Of a stretch of DNA of 64,000 bases, positions 1 through 9,021 are shown piece by piece. The stretch covers positions 248,001-312,000 of the forward strand of contig NZ_JACHVU010000001.1 in the NCBI RefSeq assembly GCF_014190915.1. Reading direction: 5' to 3'. Within the stretch, counting starts at the first letter, position 1, and each line of letters opens with the position of its first letter. Source of the DNA: Mycolicibacterium iranicum (lineage in GTDB: Bacteria; Actinomycetota; Actinomycetes; Mycobacteriales; Mycobacteriaceae). A program made the position numbers and the translations under genes. Under the pieces are notes generated by a model that ran no database searches, was not told the DNA's origin, and saw nothing but the letters and a program-made list of their open reading frames with translations.

Positions 1-449
1 ACGGCCAGCGCATCGTTGCCCCAGCCCGGGTCCACGCCGCTGACCAGCAGGGTCGCCCCGCCCTCCTCGGCCGCCGCGGTCAGTCGCTCCACCCACTCGA
101 CCGGCGCGGAGGTCGGGTCGTAGAGCGAGTACAGCGACGGCGTCACCACGTGTTTCCCGGCGCGCAGGCATCTCTCGATGTCGGCGATCGCCTCCTCGGG
201 CCGGATGTCACCAGAGGCCATGTAGGCGACCGCGTCGCAGGCGCCCAACGCCGCGTCCACGTCCGTCGTCGCGGTGACCCCGGTATCGGTATCGAGTCCG
301 GCGAACGACCCCGCGTCGCGGCCGGCCTTCTCGTCGGAGGACGTGATCACGCCCGTCAGCCGCAGCCCCGGAAAGGCGGTCAGCGACCGTATCGAGGTCG
401 CCCCCATATTGCCCGTTCCCCACACCGCAACCCCGATTGCTGTCCGCAT
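1..449 (-). CDS. DapB-like NAD(P)-dependent dehydrogenase, 5' part only
   Basis: The frame opens with ATG at 449 and stays open for 149 codons to the left edge of the window, so only the N-terminal part is seen. The first residues form a beta strand followed by GTGNMG (residues 11-16), a Rossmann dinucleotide-binding loop. The rest resembles the N-terminal domain of dihydrodipicolinate-reductase-like proteins, including 2,4-diaminopentanoate dehydrogenase and the NAD(P)H-dependent amine dehydrogenase family. The substrate cannot be inferred. It is divergent from fadE5, and a CRP-like site lies 23 bases upstream of its start codon. Confidence 0.75.
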   Translation of the reverse strand, partial: MRTAIGVAVWGTGNMGATSIRSLTAFPGLRLTGVITSSDEKAGRDAGSFAGLDTDTGVTATTDVDAALGACDAVAYMASGDIRPEEAIADIERCLRAGKHVVTPSLYSLYDPTSAPVEWVERLTAAAEEGGATLLVSGVDPGWGNDALA

Positions 450-471
450 GGCGTTACCCTATCGGGCTAAA

Positions 472-487
472 CGTGACTATCATCACA
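472..487. promoter_or_regulatory. CRP-like binding site
   Basis: The sequence CGTGA-N6-TCACA differs from the mycobacterial CRP consensus TGTGA-N6-TCACA at one position. It lies 23 bases upstream of the DapB-like gene (minus strand) and about 200 bases upstream of fadE5. Close to the minus-strand start it would most simply act on that gene. This is a motif match only. Confidence 0.5.
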
Positions 488-585
488 GCACCCTGAAAAG
501 CCAGCTCAGCGGCGCTGTCCAGGAAGAAATCGACGCTCGGCCAACCGCCCGGTTGGTACGCCGTCGGAAATTGCTCACACTCGTC

Positions 586-613
586 TTGCGTTGAAGTTAC
601 CGAGCGGTATAGT
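586..613 (+). promoter_or_regulatory. Probable fadE5 promoter
   Basis: A good -10 hexamer TATAGT (608-613) follows a -35-like TTGCGT (586-591) with a 16-base spacer, about 75 bases upstream of the fadE5 GTG. A palindrome (597-610) sits in the spacer and overlaps the -10. This is the expected arrangement for a repressed sigma-A type promoter. Confidence 0.55.
597..610. promoter_or_regulatory. fadE5 operator 1, TTAC-N6-GTAT palindrome
   Basis: TTACCGAGCGGTAT has the inner perfect palindrome TACCG-AG-CGGTA and matches 7 of 8 conserved positions of TTAC-N6-GTAA, seen at three other places in the first 11 kb. It overlaps the proposed -10 box of fadE5. It is inferred to be an operator of the neighbouring TetR regulator at 9863-10504. 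Confidence 0.5.
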
Positions 614-620
614 CACACGC

Positions 621-638
621 AGTTACTGGTGGGTAACT
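621..638. promoter_or_regulatory. fadE5 operator 2, AGTTAC-N6-GTAACT palindrome
   Basis: This is a perfect inverted repeat with 6-base arms and a 6-base centre (core TTAC-N6-GTAA at 623-636). It lies 26 bases downstream of operator 1 and just past the expected transcription start, with 49 bases left to the start codon. Two phased copies on one promoter suggest tight repression of fadE5. Confidence 0.55.
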
Positions 639-687
639 TATCAGACGAGTACCCAACCGCATGTGGCGTTCTCATCGAGGAGGAATC

Positions 688-2523
688 GTGGGCCACTACA
701 AGAGCAATGTCCGTGACCAGGTATTCAACCTGTTCGAGGTGCTCGGAGTCGACAAGGCGCTCGGACAGGGCGCCTACGCCGACCTCGACGCCGAGACGGT
801 CGTCGAGATGCTGGGCGAGATGGCCCGGCTGGCCGAGGGCCCGGTCGCGGAATCCTTCTCCGAGGGTGACCGCAATCCCCCGGTGTTCGACCCCAAGACG
901 CACTCGGTGACGCTGCCCGAGGCGTTCAAGAAGTCCGTGCGCGCGGTCACCGACGGCGGCTGGGACAAGCTGTCCATCAGCGAGGAACTCGGCGGCGCGG
1001 CCATGCCCAGCGTGCTGTCGTGGGCCCTGCAGGAGCACATCCTCGGCGCCAACCCCGCCGTGTACATGTACGCGATGGGCGCCGGCTTCGCCGACATCCT
1101 GTTCCATCTCGGCACCGAAGAGCAGAAGCAGTGGGCCAAGTTCGCCGCCGAGCGCGGCTGGGGCTCCACCATGGTGCTCACCGAGCCCGACGCGGGCTCC
1201 GACGTCGGTGCCGGCCGCACCAAGGCCGTACAGCAGCCCGACGGCTCGTGGCACATCGACGGCGTCAAGCGCTTCATCACGTCGGCCGACTCCGACGACC
1301 TGTTCGAGAACATCATGCATCTGGTGCTGGCCCGCCCCGAGGGCGGTCGCCCCGGCACCAAGGGTCTGTCGCTGTTCTTCGTGCCGAAGTTCCACTTCGA
1401 CCACGAGACCGGCGAGCCCGGTGAGCGCAACGGCGTGTTCGTCACCAACGTCGAGCACAAGATGGGCCTGAAAATCTCGACCACCTGTGAGCTGTCGCTG
1501 GGTCAGCACGGCGTGCCCGCCAAGGGCTGGCTGGTCGGCGAGGTCCACGACGGCATTGCGCAGATGTTCGACGTCATCGAGCAGGCTCGAATGATGGTGG
1601 GCACCAAGGCCATTGCGACGCTGTCGACCGGTTACCTGAACGCATTGGCCTACGCCAAGGACCGCGTCCAGGGTGCCGATCTGACGCAGATGACCGACAA
1701 GACCGCTCCGCGCGTGACGATCACGCACCACCCCGACGTACGCCGCTCGCTGATGACGCAGAAGGCCTACGCCGAAGGTCTGCGGGCGCTGTACCTGTTC
1801 ACCGCCACGCACCAGAACGCCGACATGGCCCAGGCCGTGCACGGCATCGACGCCGAGCTGGCGGTCAAGGTCAACGACCTGATGCTGCCGATCGTCAAGG
1901 GTGTGGGTTCGGAACAGGCCTACGCGAAGCTGACCGAGTCTCTGCAGACCTTCGGTGGTTCCGGCTTCCTGCAGGACTACCCGATCGAGCAGTACATCCG
2001 TGACGCCAAAATCGACTCGCTCTACGAGGGCACCACGGCCATCCAGGCGCAGGACTTCTTCTTCCGCAAGATCGTCCGTGACAAGGGTGTGGCGCTGGCT
2101 CACGTCGCCGGCCAGATCGAGCAGTTCGTCAAGGCCGAGACCGGCAACGGCCGCCTCAAGGCCGAGCGGGCACTGCTGGCCACCGCACTGGAGGACGTCC
2201 AGGGCATGGCAGCCTCGCTGACCGGTTATCTGATGGCTTCGCAGGAGGATTCGGCCAGCATCTACAAGGTGGGCCTGGGTTCGGTGCGCTTCCTGATGAG
2301 CGTCGGCGACCTGATGATCGGCTGGCTGCTGCAGAAGCAGGCCGCTGTGGCGATCGAGAAGCTCGACGCCGGCGCGACCGGTGACGAGCGCGCCTTCTAC
2401 GAGGGCAAGATCGCCGTGGCGTCGTTCTTCGCGAAGAACTTCCTGCCGCTGCTGACCAGCACCCGTGCCATCGTCGAGAACCTCGACAACGACATCATGG
2501 AACTGGACGAAGCTGCGTTCTGA
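688..2523 (+). CDS. fadE5: Broad-specificity acyl-CoA dehydrogenase FadE5
   Basis: FAD-dependent acyl-CoA dehydrogenase of 611 residues, the known FadE5 length, catalysing the first step of fatty-acid beta-oxidation in the cytoplasm. GTG at 688 was chosen over the in-frame ATG at 661 because AGGAGG precedes it at 5 bases and the N-terminus MGHYKSN aligns with the paralog at 31249-33084. [10 protein letters not shown] near residue 170 is the acyl-CoA dehydrogenase signature. Glu447 in [10 protein letters not shown] is the expected catalytic base. The C-terminal extension beyond 600 residues is typical of this FadE subgroup. A strong terminator follows. Regulation is probably through the two upstream palindromes. 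Confidence 0.95.
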   Translation: MGHYKSNVRDQVFNLFEVLGVDKALGQGAYADLDAETVVEMLGEMARLAEGPVAESFSEGDRNPPVFDPKTHSVTLPEAFKKSVRAVTDGGWDKLSISEELGGAAMPSVLSWALQEHILGANPAVYMYAMGAGFADILFHLGTEEQKQWAKFAAERGWGSTMVLTEPDAGSDVGAGRTKAVQQPDGSWHIDGVKRFITSADSDDLFENIMHLVLARPEGGRPGTKGLSLFFVPKFHFDHETGEPGERNGVFVTNVEHKMGLKISTTCELSLGQHGVPAKGWLVGEVHDGIAQMFDVIEQARMMVGTKAIATLSTGYLNALAYAKDRVQGADLTQMTDKTAPRVTITHHPDVRRSLMTQKAYAEGLRALYLFTATHQNADMAQAVHGIDAELAVKVNDLMLPIVKGVGSEQAYAKLTESLQTFGGSGFLQDYPIEQYIRDAKIDSLYEGTTAIQAQDFFFRKIVRDKGVALAHVAGQIEQFVKAETGNGRLKAERALLATALEDVQGMAASLTGYLMASQEDSASIYKVGLGSVRFLMSVGDLMIGWLLQKQAAVAIEKLDAGATGDERAFYEGKIAVASFFAKNFLPLLTSTRAIVENLDNDIMELDEAAF

Positions 2524-2548
2524 CCGCAGCTGGACCTCCCCGGTCCCG

Positions 2549-2580
2549 AGACGCCCCCGGACTCTTCCCGGGGGCGTCTT
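2549..2580 (+). terminator. Intrinsic terminator after fadE5
   Basis: A GC-rich hairpin with 11-base arms (AGACGCCCCCG paired with CGGGGGCGTCT) and a short loop lies 26 bases after the fadE5 stop. It ends in only two T residues, typical of mycobacterial hairpins. Confidence 0.75.
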
Positions 2581-2623
2581 GCATTCCGGGGCCGGGTTTC
2601 CCGGCGGCGTCGGGGCTTGCGGT

Positions 2624-2893
2624 TCAGGGCTTGCGACTCTGCGTGATTCGCATCAGCCCCACCACGAGGAAGCAGGCGGCCGCGACGCCCTTGACGTAGC
2701 TCGACCATCCGGTGCTGTCGAGGGCCAGCGTCGCCATGAACGCGGCGAGGGCGATCATCGACGCGCCGAGGTACAGCCGCGTTCTGCGGGCCCGCTTCGT
2801 CGGGTTGGCCTCGCGAGGGGCGATGGCCGCGAACGCGAAGAGGCCGACGCTGGCCACGAAGGTCAGCAGCTGCACCACATTGAGCACCGTCAT
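2624..2893 (-). CDS. Small membrane protein of unknown function
   Basis: An 89-residue protein with three hydrophobic segments (about residues 5-24, 40-58 and 66-82) separated by basic stretches such as KRARR, which would be cytoplasmic. I do not recognise a family. It is transcribed in the same direction as the response regulator and sensor kinase upstream, 30 bases after the regulator ends, so it may be the last gene of that operon. The fadE5 terminator isolates it from fadE5. Confidence 0.65.
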   Translation of the reverse strand: MTVLNVVQLLTFVASVGLFAFAAIAPREANPTKRARRTRLYLGASMIALAAFMATLALDSTGWSSYVKGVAAACFLVVGLMRITQSRKP

Positions 2894-2923
2894 GCGTACT
2901 TTCTAGCCGCCGGCGCCCGCGCC

Positions 2924-3568
2924 TCACGAATCGAGGTAGGTGAGGACCGCGAGCACGCGGCGGTGATGGGCCTGCGACGGCGGCAGGTCCAGTTTGGTGA
3001 AGATCGCCGAGACATGCTTCTCCACAGCGCTCTCGGTGATCGAAAGGTGTTCTCCGAGGGCGCTGTTCGAATGGCCCTCGGCCATCAGCGCCAGCACCTC
3101 GCGCTCGCGTGCGGTCAAGCGGTCCAGCGTCGAGGCACGCCGGCTGCCCATCAGCTGCCGCACCACCTCGGGGTCGAGCGCGGTGCCACCCGCCGCGACC
3201 CGCTGCACCGCGGCGTCGAATTCGGCGATGTCGGCGACCCGGTCCTTGAGCAGATAGCCGACGCCCTCGGGGTTTCCGGCCAGCAATTCGGTCGCGTACC
3301 GCGTCTCCACCCACTGCGAGAACACCAGGACGCCGGTGTCGGGCCGCGACCGGCGCAGCGCGACCGCCGCCACCAGACCCTCGTCGGTGTAGGTCGGGGG
3401 CATGCGGATGTCCACCACCGCGACGTCGGGTGCGAACTCGTCGACTGCGGCCAGCAGCGCGTCCGCGTCGCCGACCGCCGCGACGACGTCGTGCCCCCGC
3501 TCACGGATCAGCTGCGCGAGCCCCTCCCTGAGAATGGCGCTGTCCTCGGCGATCACGATGCGGGTCAC
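2924..3568 (-). CDS. NarL/LuxR-type response regulator
   Basis: A 214-residue two-component regulator. The receiver domain has the acidic pocket Glu8-Asp9 and phospho-acceptor Asp53 in VVDIRMP. The C-terminal third carries a LuxR-type helix-turn-helix (TAREREVLALMAEG, then the recognition helix around TESAVEKHVSAIF). GTG at 3568 was chosen because translation from upstream starts gives a low-complexity Arg/Gly leader from the kinase reading frame, and because GTG overlaps the kinase TGA stop as GTGA, implying translational coupling. Its targets are unknown. Confidence 0.88.
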   Translation of the reverse strand: MTRIVIAEDSAILREGLAQLIRERGHDVVAAVGDADALLAAVDEFAPDVAVVDIRMPPTYTDEGLVAAVALRRSRPDTGVLVFSQWVETRYATELLAGNPEGVGYLLKDRVADIAEFDAAVQRVAAGGTALDPEVVRQLMGSRRASTLDRLTAREREVLALMAEGHSNSALGEHLSITESAVEKHVSAIFTKLDLPPSQAHHRRVLAVLTYLDS

Positions 3569-4863
3569 TGCCCTGCCCCCGGCGGAACCACGACGGTGAC
3601 GACGGTGGGGCCACCGGCCGGGCTGTCGACGGCCAGGCTGCCGTCGAGCATCGCGAGCCGGTCGGACAACCCGGCCAGGCCCGACCCGCCGCCGACCTGC
3701 GCACCGCCACAACCGTTGTCCTCGACGATGATTCGCAGCTCCGCCGGTTCGCACGTGACACGGACCGCAGCCGCGGTGGCCCCGGAATGGCGGGACACGT
3801 TGGCCAGCAGCTCGGCCACGCAGAAGTAGGCCATCGTCTCGACCCCGATCGACGGCCGCACCGTGAGCTCCACCGAGACGTCCACCGGAACCGGGGTGCG
3901 CGCCGCCAGCGTGTGGATGGCCGGGCCGAGGCCGAGATCCAATGCCGGCGGACGGATTCCGCGAATGAGGTCACGCAGCTCGGTCAACGTCTCCTTGGTG
4001 TTGGCCAGCGCGCCCGACACCAGCTCCCGCGCCGGGCCGGATTCGCCTGCGGCCGTGAGGTGTTCCTCGGCGCGCGCCAGGGCCATCGCGACCGTGATCA
4101 GCCGGGCCTGCGTGCCGTCGTGCAGATCCCGTTCGACACGCTGCAGGGTGGCGGCCGCGTCGTCGACCACGCCGGCGCGGGCCTGTTCCAGCTCGAGCAC
4201 GCGGCGTTCGCGCGCGGTCGGGCCGAGCAGAGCGCCCGCGACCCAGACGTGCGCCCGGCCGAGGCCCAGCATGATCCAGGCCAGCAGGTAGAGCGCCACG
4301 ACACCGGCGAGCGCGAACAGCAGGTACGCGCCGAGGGAGTCGACCGGTTCGCCCAGCGAGATGAAGGGCTCCCCCGACACCGCCCAGGCCACGGGTGAGA
4401 CGATCAGCGCCGCCGACATCACCACGCCGACGACGACGGCGTAGCCGAGCGGGGTCATCAGCACCGCGTGCAGCGCGAGGAAGCCCAGGCTGCGCCACCC
4501 GACCGTGTCGGTCAGCGCTGCAGCCACGGTCTGCAGCCGCCCGGCCGGGCGGACGAAGGGCGGGGGCGCCTCGATCGTGGCCCCGGTCAGCCGCGCCAGC
4601 GTCCGGAAGAGCGAGTTCCAGGCGCGCCCGCTCATGACGACCAGGGCCAGTAACGGGATGCCGACGAGAGTCACGATCAGCAGCGCCGAGGCGAGGCCGA
4701 CGCAGAACAGGAAGACCACGGCGACGATCGCCAGCACGGCGACCAGCAGGAAATACAGGTACATGCGCCACGCGGATGGCCGTAGCGGGGTGAGAAGTGT
4801 TGCGGCCCAGTCGGTTCGGGCGGGGGCAGTCAGGGGTTCCGTCACGGTCGTCACGTTCACCAT
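3565..4863 (-). CDS. DesK/NarX-type sensor histidine kinase
   Basis: A 432-residue membrane sensor kinase partnered with the response regulator that overlaps its stop. Hydrophobic segments at about residues 36-76 and 125-200 form the putative sensor domain. The dimerisation helix has the HisKA_3 box ERDLHDGTQ with phospho-acceptor His248. The N box lies near ELLANVSRHSG and the glycine-rich ATP lid near GGGSGLAGL. The start chosen is ATG at 4863; the longer frame adds a poorly conserved leader. The pair sits between fadE5 and fadA2, adjacent loci in M. tuberculosis, so it looks like an insertion. The ligand is unknown. Confidence 0.85.
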   Translation of the reverse strand: MVNVTTVTEPLTAPARTDWAATLLTPLRPSAWRMYLYFLLVAVLAIVAVVFLFCVGLASALLIVTLVGIPLLALVVMSGRAWNSLFRTLARLTGATIEAPPPFVRPAGRLQTVAAALTDTVGWRSLGFLALHAVLMTPLGYAVVVGVVMSAALIVSPVAWAVSGEPFISLGEPVDSLGAYLLFALAGVVALYLLAWIMLGLGRAHVWVAGALLGPTARERRVLELEQARAGVVDDAAATLQRVERDLHDGTQARLITVAMALARAEEHLTAAGESGPARELVSGALANTKETLTELRDLIRGIRPPALDLGLGPAIHTLAARTPVPVDVSVELTVRPSIGVETMAYFCVAELLANVSRHSGATAAAVRVTCEPAELRIIVEDNGCGGAQVGGGSGLAGLSDRLAMLDGSLAVDSPAGGPTVVTVVVPPGAGQ

Positions 4864-5087
4864 GCTCGCCCGCCCGGCCGGTCGGATTCGAGGGTGCTGC
4901 CCGGCGTCTTGACCCTGGGGCCAGCCCCACCCCGGACACAAGGGCGGGTTCGGGAGGACCTGTGGGTGCGACCCGTGTGGGTTTCGCGGCCGGCTCGCAT
5001 CCCTTGCCGACTCTTTGATCCAGTCACTCCCGAACCCGTCGTGCGATCGATGCTACGCCTGGGTGCACCTGCGGAAAAGGGGCAATC

Positions 5088-6008
5088 TCACGAGATCTGC
5101 CGCAGCAGTGCGCGGGTGCGGTCCCGCCCCTCGGAGGAGCTGTCGAACACCGCGCCGACGTACTCGTCGACCCCGGCGTCCGCCAGTTCTGCCAGCCGGT
5201 CGCGGACCGTCGCCTCGTCGCCGATGATGGCGGCGTCCTCGGGTCCGGCGTAGCCCTCCCGGTCGAGCATCGCGCGGTAGGACGGCAGCGTGCCGTAGAC
5301 CGCGAACTGTTCGGCGGCCTGCGCGCGGGCGGCGTCGACGTCGTCGGTGACCGCGATCGGCAGCGACGCGACGACCCTCACGGCGCCGTCGGGCCGCCCC
5401 GCGTCGGCCGCGGCCTGACGCAGTGTGGGGCTGACGTGGTCGCGCAGCGTGGTGGGCCCGGTCATCCAGGTGCAGGTGCCCTTCGTACGGCGACCCGCCA
5501 GCCGCAGCAGCTGCGGGCCGAGCGCGGCGATGTAGACGTCGGGCTCAGGCGCACCGGGGATGACGAGCGCCCCGCGGGTGGTGACCGTCTCGCCGGACGC
5601 ATTCGCCGGCTGCCCGGCCAGCAGCGGCAGCAGCCCGTCGAGGAACTCGTTGAGCCGGCGGACCGGTTTGTCCCACGGGATGCCCCACATGCCTTCGGTC
5701 ACCGCGGCGTGGGTCATACCGAGCCCGAGGGTGAAGCGCCCTCCCGAGGCCAGGCTGACGGTCAGCGCACGCTGGGCCATCTGCATCGGGTGCTGGTTCT
5801 GGATCGGGACGACGCCGCTGGCGACCTCGATCGTGTCGACCTCGTGCAGCGCCACGGCCAGGATCGTCAGGAGGTCGGGTTCGTAGGGCAGCTGGCTGAT
5901 CCAGACGCGGCCGAAGCCTTCGTCGCGTAGCTGGGAGAGGTAGGCGATGGTGGCGTCGACGGGCGAGCCGCCCAGGCCACTGATCTGTCCGAACATGCTG
6001 ATCTGCAT
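5088..6008 (-). CDS. LLM-class F420-dependent oxidoreductase
   Basis: A 306-residue luciferase-like monooxygenase superfamily protein. The N-terminal MFGQISGLGG, SGVVPIQNQHPMQMAQ and GRFTLGLGMTHA blocks are typical of F420-dependent LLM enzymes of mycobacteria. These act in the cytoplasm as hydride-transfer enzymes on varied, mostly unknown substrates. GAGGGC precedes the ATG at 6008. The start codon lies only 14 bases beyond the fadA2 terminator hairpin, so how the gene is transcribed is unclear. A 224-base gap separates it from the kinase gene downstream. Confidence 0.85.
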   Translation of the reverse strand: MQISMFGQISGLGGSPVDATIAYLSQLRDEGFGRVWISQLPYEPDLLTILAVALHEVDTIEVASGVVPIQNQHPMQMAQRALTVSLASGGRFTLGLGMTHAAVTEGMWGIPWDKPVRRLNEFLDGLLPLLAGQPANASGETVTTRGALVIPGAPEPDVYIAALGPQLLRLAGRRTKGTCTWMTGPTTLRDHVSPTLRQAAADAGRPDGAVRVVASLPIAVTDDVDAARAQAAEQFAVYGTLPSYRAMLDREGYAGPEDAAIIGDEATVRDRLAELADAGVDEYVGAVFDSSSEGRDRTRALLRQIS

Positions 6009-6022
6009 GCCCTCAAAATAAG

Positions 6023-6066
6023 AGCCCCGTGTTGCCGTCGGGTCGGGGGGTCAGACGGCAACACGG
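6023..6066 (-). terminator. Intrinsic terminator after fadA2
   Basis: An inverted repeat with 17-base arms and one mismatch (6023-6039 with 6050-6066 in approximate register) and a G/C-rich loop. Read on the minus strand it is followed by CTTATTTTG, a good U tract. It lies 97 bases after the fadA2 stop and ends 14 bases before the start codon of the LLM oxidoreductase gene. Confidence 0.8.
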
Positions 6067-6163
6067 AGCTATCTCATGTATCGACGACTCACGAACGGGC
6101 GTTACAGCGTTCCGAAAGTTTTTCTCGGGAAGTTTTTTCGGACGCCTCCCCGCGGGGTCGCGG

Positions 6164-7471
6164 CTAGGCCTCGAGGATCGCCGTCACACCCTGCCCGCCC
6201 GCGGCGCACACGGAGATCAGACCACGCACGGGGCCCGACCCCGAGGACGCCGCCTTCTTCTCGGCGAGCTGTTTGGCCAGCTGGGCGACGATGCGGCCGC
6301 CGGTCGCCGCGAACGGATGGCCCGCGGCCAGCGAGGAGCCGTTGACGTTGAGCTTGGTCCGGTCGATCGAGCCCAGCGCCCCGTCGAGGCCCAGCCGCTC
6401 CTTGCAGTACTCGTCGCTCTCCCAGGCGGCCAGCGTCGCGAGCACCACCGAGGCGAACGCCTCGTGGATCTCGTAGAAGTCGAAGTCCTGGAGGGTCAGC
6501 CCGTTGCGGGCCAGCAGCCGCGGCACCGCGTAGGTGGGCGCCATCAGCAGACCGTCGCGGCCGTTGACGTAGTCGACCGCCGCGGTCTCGCCGTCGACGA
6601 AGTAGGCCAGCACCGGGATCGAGCGCTCGGCGGCCCACTCCTCGGACGACAGCAGGGCCACCGAGGCGCCGTCGGTCAGCGGGGTGGAGTTGCCGGCGGT
6701 CATCGTCGCGTCGCCGTTGCGCACGCCGAAGACCGGCTTGAGCTTGGCGAGCTTCTCGGGCGAGGAATCCGCCCGCAGGTTGTTGTCGCGGTAGAGACCG
6801 AGGAACGGGGTGACGAGGTCGTCGAAGAACCCGCGGTCGTACGCGGCGGCCATGTTGCGGTGGCTGGCCGCGGCCAGCTCGTCCTGGTCGACGCGCTTGA
6901 CGCCCATCTCCTTGGCGGTGATCGCGGCGTGCTCGCCCATCGACATGCCGGTGCGGGGCTCGCTGTTGACCGGGATCTCGATGCCCAGGGCCGCGGGCAG
7001 CTTGCCGACCAGCTTCAGCCGGTCGACGTTGGACTTGGCGCGGCGCAGCCCGAGCAGCGCCTTGCGCAGGTCGTCTCCGAACGCGATCGGCGCGTCCGAG
7101 GCGGTGTCCACGCCACCGGCGGCAGCGACCTCGTAGCGGCCCAGGGCGATGCCGTCGGCCGCCGCGATGGTCGACTGCAGGCCCGTTCCGCAGGCCTGCT
7201 GCAGGTCGAACGCCGGCGTGTAGGACGACAGCGAGCTGCCCAGCACGCATTCGCGCATCAGGTTGAAGTCACGGCTGTGCTTGAGCACCGCACCGCCGAT
7301 GACCGCACCGAGCTTCTCGCCCTTCAGGCCGAAACGGTCGACCAGACCGTCGAGCGCCGCGGTGAACATGTCCTGGTTCGACGCCTGGGCGTAGGCGCCG
7401 TCGGAGCGCGCGAACGGAATCCGGTTGCCTCCGAGAATTGCTACCCGGCGGGTTGTCTTGCTGTCAGCCAC
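6164..7471 (-). CDS. fadA2: Acetyl-CoA acyltransferase (thiolase) FadA2
   Basis: A 435-residue thiolase that cleaves 3-ketoacyl-CoA or runs the reverse condensation in the cytoplasm. The nucleophile is Cys94 in QQACGTG. The second active-site set is His385 in [10 protein letters not shown] and Cys422 in CAAGGQG. All three are intact. It is divergent from fabG4, with the pair sharing an operator-like palindrome. The Rv0243 (fadA2) / Rv0242c (fabG4) neighbourhood of M. tuberculosis is conserved here. Confidence 0.93.
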   Translation of the reverse strand: MADSKTTRRVAILGGNRIPFARSDGAYAQASNQDMFTAALDGLVDRFGLKGEKLGAVIGGAVLKHSRDFNLMRECVLGSSLSSYTPAFDLQQACGTGLQSTIAAADGIALGRYEVAAAGGVDTASDAPIAFGDDLRKALLGLRRAKSNVDRLKLVGKLPAALGIEIPVNSEPRTGMSMGEHAAITAKEMGVKRVDQDELAAASHRNMAAAYDRGFFDDLVTPFLGLYRDNNLRADSSPEKLAKLKPVFGVRNGDATMTAGNSTPLTDGASVALLSSEEWAAERSIPVLAYFVDGETAAVDYVNGRDGLLMAPTYAVPRLLARNGLTLQDFDFYEIHEAFASVVLATLAAWESDEYCKERLGLDGALGSIDRTKLNVNGSSLAAGHPFAATGGRIVAQLAKQLAEKKAASSGSGPVRGLISVCAAGGQGVTAILEA

Positions 7472-7524
7472 GTCTGCCTCCCGGCTCGCTCATGAGGTGT
7501 CGAGGGTCATACTACCCACGGTTC

Positions 7525-7538
7525 TTACTCTGGAGTAA
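7525..7538. promoter_or_regulatory. Operator in the fadA2/fabG4 divergent promoter, TTAC-N6-GTAA
   Basis: CTTACTC-TG-GAGTAAG (7524-7539) is a perfect inverted repeat whose core TTAC-N6-GTAA matches the sites upstream of fadE5 and tetR. It lies 54 bases from the fadA2 start and 88 bases from the fabG4 start, so one bound dimer could control both. A wider-spaced pair, TGGGTAA and TTACCCA, follows at about 7562-7593. Confidence 0.55.
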
Positions 7539-7626
7539 GTTCGTGATGGATGCGACAGGGTTGGGTAACCCGAGTCGCGACGTTGAATTACCCAGATTTC
7601 CGCCAGGTCACCTGAAAGGCAGCGCT

Positions 7627-8988
7627 GTGGCTTCCGATCTCCTCTCCCAAGTCGTCAACTCCGGGCCGGGCTCCTTCCTGGCCAAGCAGCTCGGCGTCCC
7701 GCAGCCCGAGCCGTTGCGCCGCTACAAGCAGGGCGAACCGCCCCTGGCAGGCTCGCTGCTGATCGGCGGCGAGGGCCGCGTGGTCGAGCCGCTGCGCGCC
7801 GCGCTGGCCGACGACTACGACGTCGTCGCCAACAACCTCGGCGGTCGCTGGGCCGACTCGTTCGGCGGCCTGGTCTACGACGCCACCGGCATCACCGAGC
7901 CCGAGGGCCTCAAGAGCCTGTTCGAGTTCTTCACGCCGCTGCTGCGCAACCTCGGCCATTCGGGGCGCGTCGTCGTCATCGGCACCACGCCCGAGGAGAC
8001 CGACAGCGTGCACACGCGCACCGTGCAGCGCGCCCTCGAAGGCTTCACGCGCTCGCTGGGCAAGGAGTTGCGCAACGGTTCCACCGCCGCGCTGGTGTAC
8101 CTGTCCGCCGACGCCAAGCCCGCCGCGACGGGCCTGGAGTCCACCCTGCGGTTCCTGCTGTCGGGCAAGTCCGCCTACGTGGACGGCCAGGTCTTCTACG
8201 TCGGGGCGGCCGACGCGACGCCGCCCGCCGACTGGGACAAGCCGTTGGCCGGCAAGGTGGCCCTGGTGACGGGCGCGGCCCGCGGCATCGGTGCGACGAT
8301 CGCCGAGGTGTTCGCCCGCGACGGCGCGAAGGTGATCGCGGTGGACGTCGAGAGCGCCGCCGAGGCGCTCGCCGAAACCGCCGAGAAGGTCGGCGGCACC
8401 GCGCTGGCCCTCGACGTGACGGCCGAGGATGCGGTGGACCGCATCACCGAGCACGTCAAGGAGCACTACGCGGATCTCGGCGGCACGCTCGACATCCTGG
8501 TCAACAACGCGGGCATCACCCGCGACAAACTGCTCGCGAACATGGACGAATCGCGGTGGGACTCCGTCGTCGCGGTCAATCTGCTTGCGCCGCTACGGCT
8601 TTCCGAAGGCCTGGTCGGCAACGGGGTCATCGGCGAGGGCGGCCGAATCGTCGGGCTGTCGTCGATGGCCGGCATCGCCGGCAACCGCGGGCAGACGAAC
8701 TACGCCGCGACGAAGGCCGGCATGATCGGCCTGACCGACGCGCTGGCCCCGCAGTTCGCCGAGAAGAACATCACCATCAACGCGGTCGCACCGGGGTTCA
8801 TCGAGACGAAGATGACCGAGGCGATCCCGCTGGCCACCCGCGAGGTGGGCCGCCGGCTCAACTCGCTGTTCCAGGGCGGTCAGCCCGTCGACGTCGCCGA
8901 GGCGATCGCCTACTTCGCCAGCCCGGGCTCGAATGCCGTCACCGGCAACACGATCCGGGTCTGCGGCCAGGCGATGCTGGGCGCGTGA
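7627..8988 (+). CDS. fabG4: High-molecular-weight 3-oxoacyl-CoA reductase FabG4
   Basis: A 453-residue reductase, as long as M. tuberculosis FabG4. It has an N-terminal flavodoxin-like region (about 1-205) and a C-terminal SDR domain. The cofactor loop is TGAARGIG, near residue 212. The catalytic residues are Ser346, Tyr359 and Lys363 (SSMAG, YAATK). It reduces 3-ketoacyl-CoA with NADH in the cytoplasm. GTG at 7627 was chosen over upstream ATG codons because AAAGG precedes it and the sequence [14 protein letters not shown] is the known N-terminus of the family. htdX follows after 33 bases. Confidence 0.93.
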   Translation: MASDLLSQVVNSGPGSFLAKQLGVPQPEPLRRYKQGEPPLAGSLLIGGEGRVVEPLRAALADDYDVVANNLGGRWADSFGGLVYDATGITEPEGLKSLFEFFTPLLRNLGHSGRVVVIGTTPEETDSVHTRTVQRALEGFTRSLGKELRNGSTAALVYLSADAKPAATGLESTLRFLLSGKSAYVDGQVFYVGAADATPPADWDKPLAGKVALVTGAARGIGATIAEVFARDGAKVIAVDVESAAEALAETAEKVGGTALALDVTAEDAVDRITEHVKEHYADLGGTLDILVNNAGITRDKLLANMDESRWDSVVAVNLLAPLRLSEGLVGNGVIGEGGRIVGLSSMAGIAGNRGQTNYAATKAGMIGLTDALAPQFAEKNITINAVAPGFIETKMTEAIPLATREVGRRLNSLFQGGQPVDVAEAIAYFASPGSNAVTGNTIRVCGQAMLGA

Positions 8989-9021
8989 GCGCAGCGGCGA
9001 AGCGAACAGAGGACCGGACAC

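Noticed and set aside
613..2103. Long minus-strand open frame opposite fadE5
   Set aside because: It mirrors the high-GC third-position pattern of fadE5, and its translation is an Arg/Gly/His/Val-rich shadow without domain motifs.
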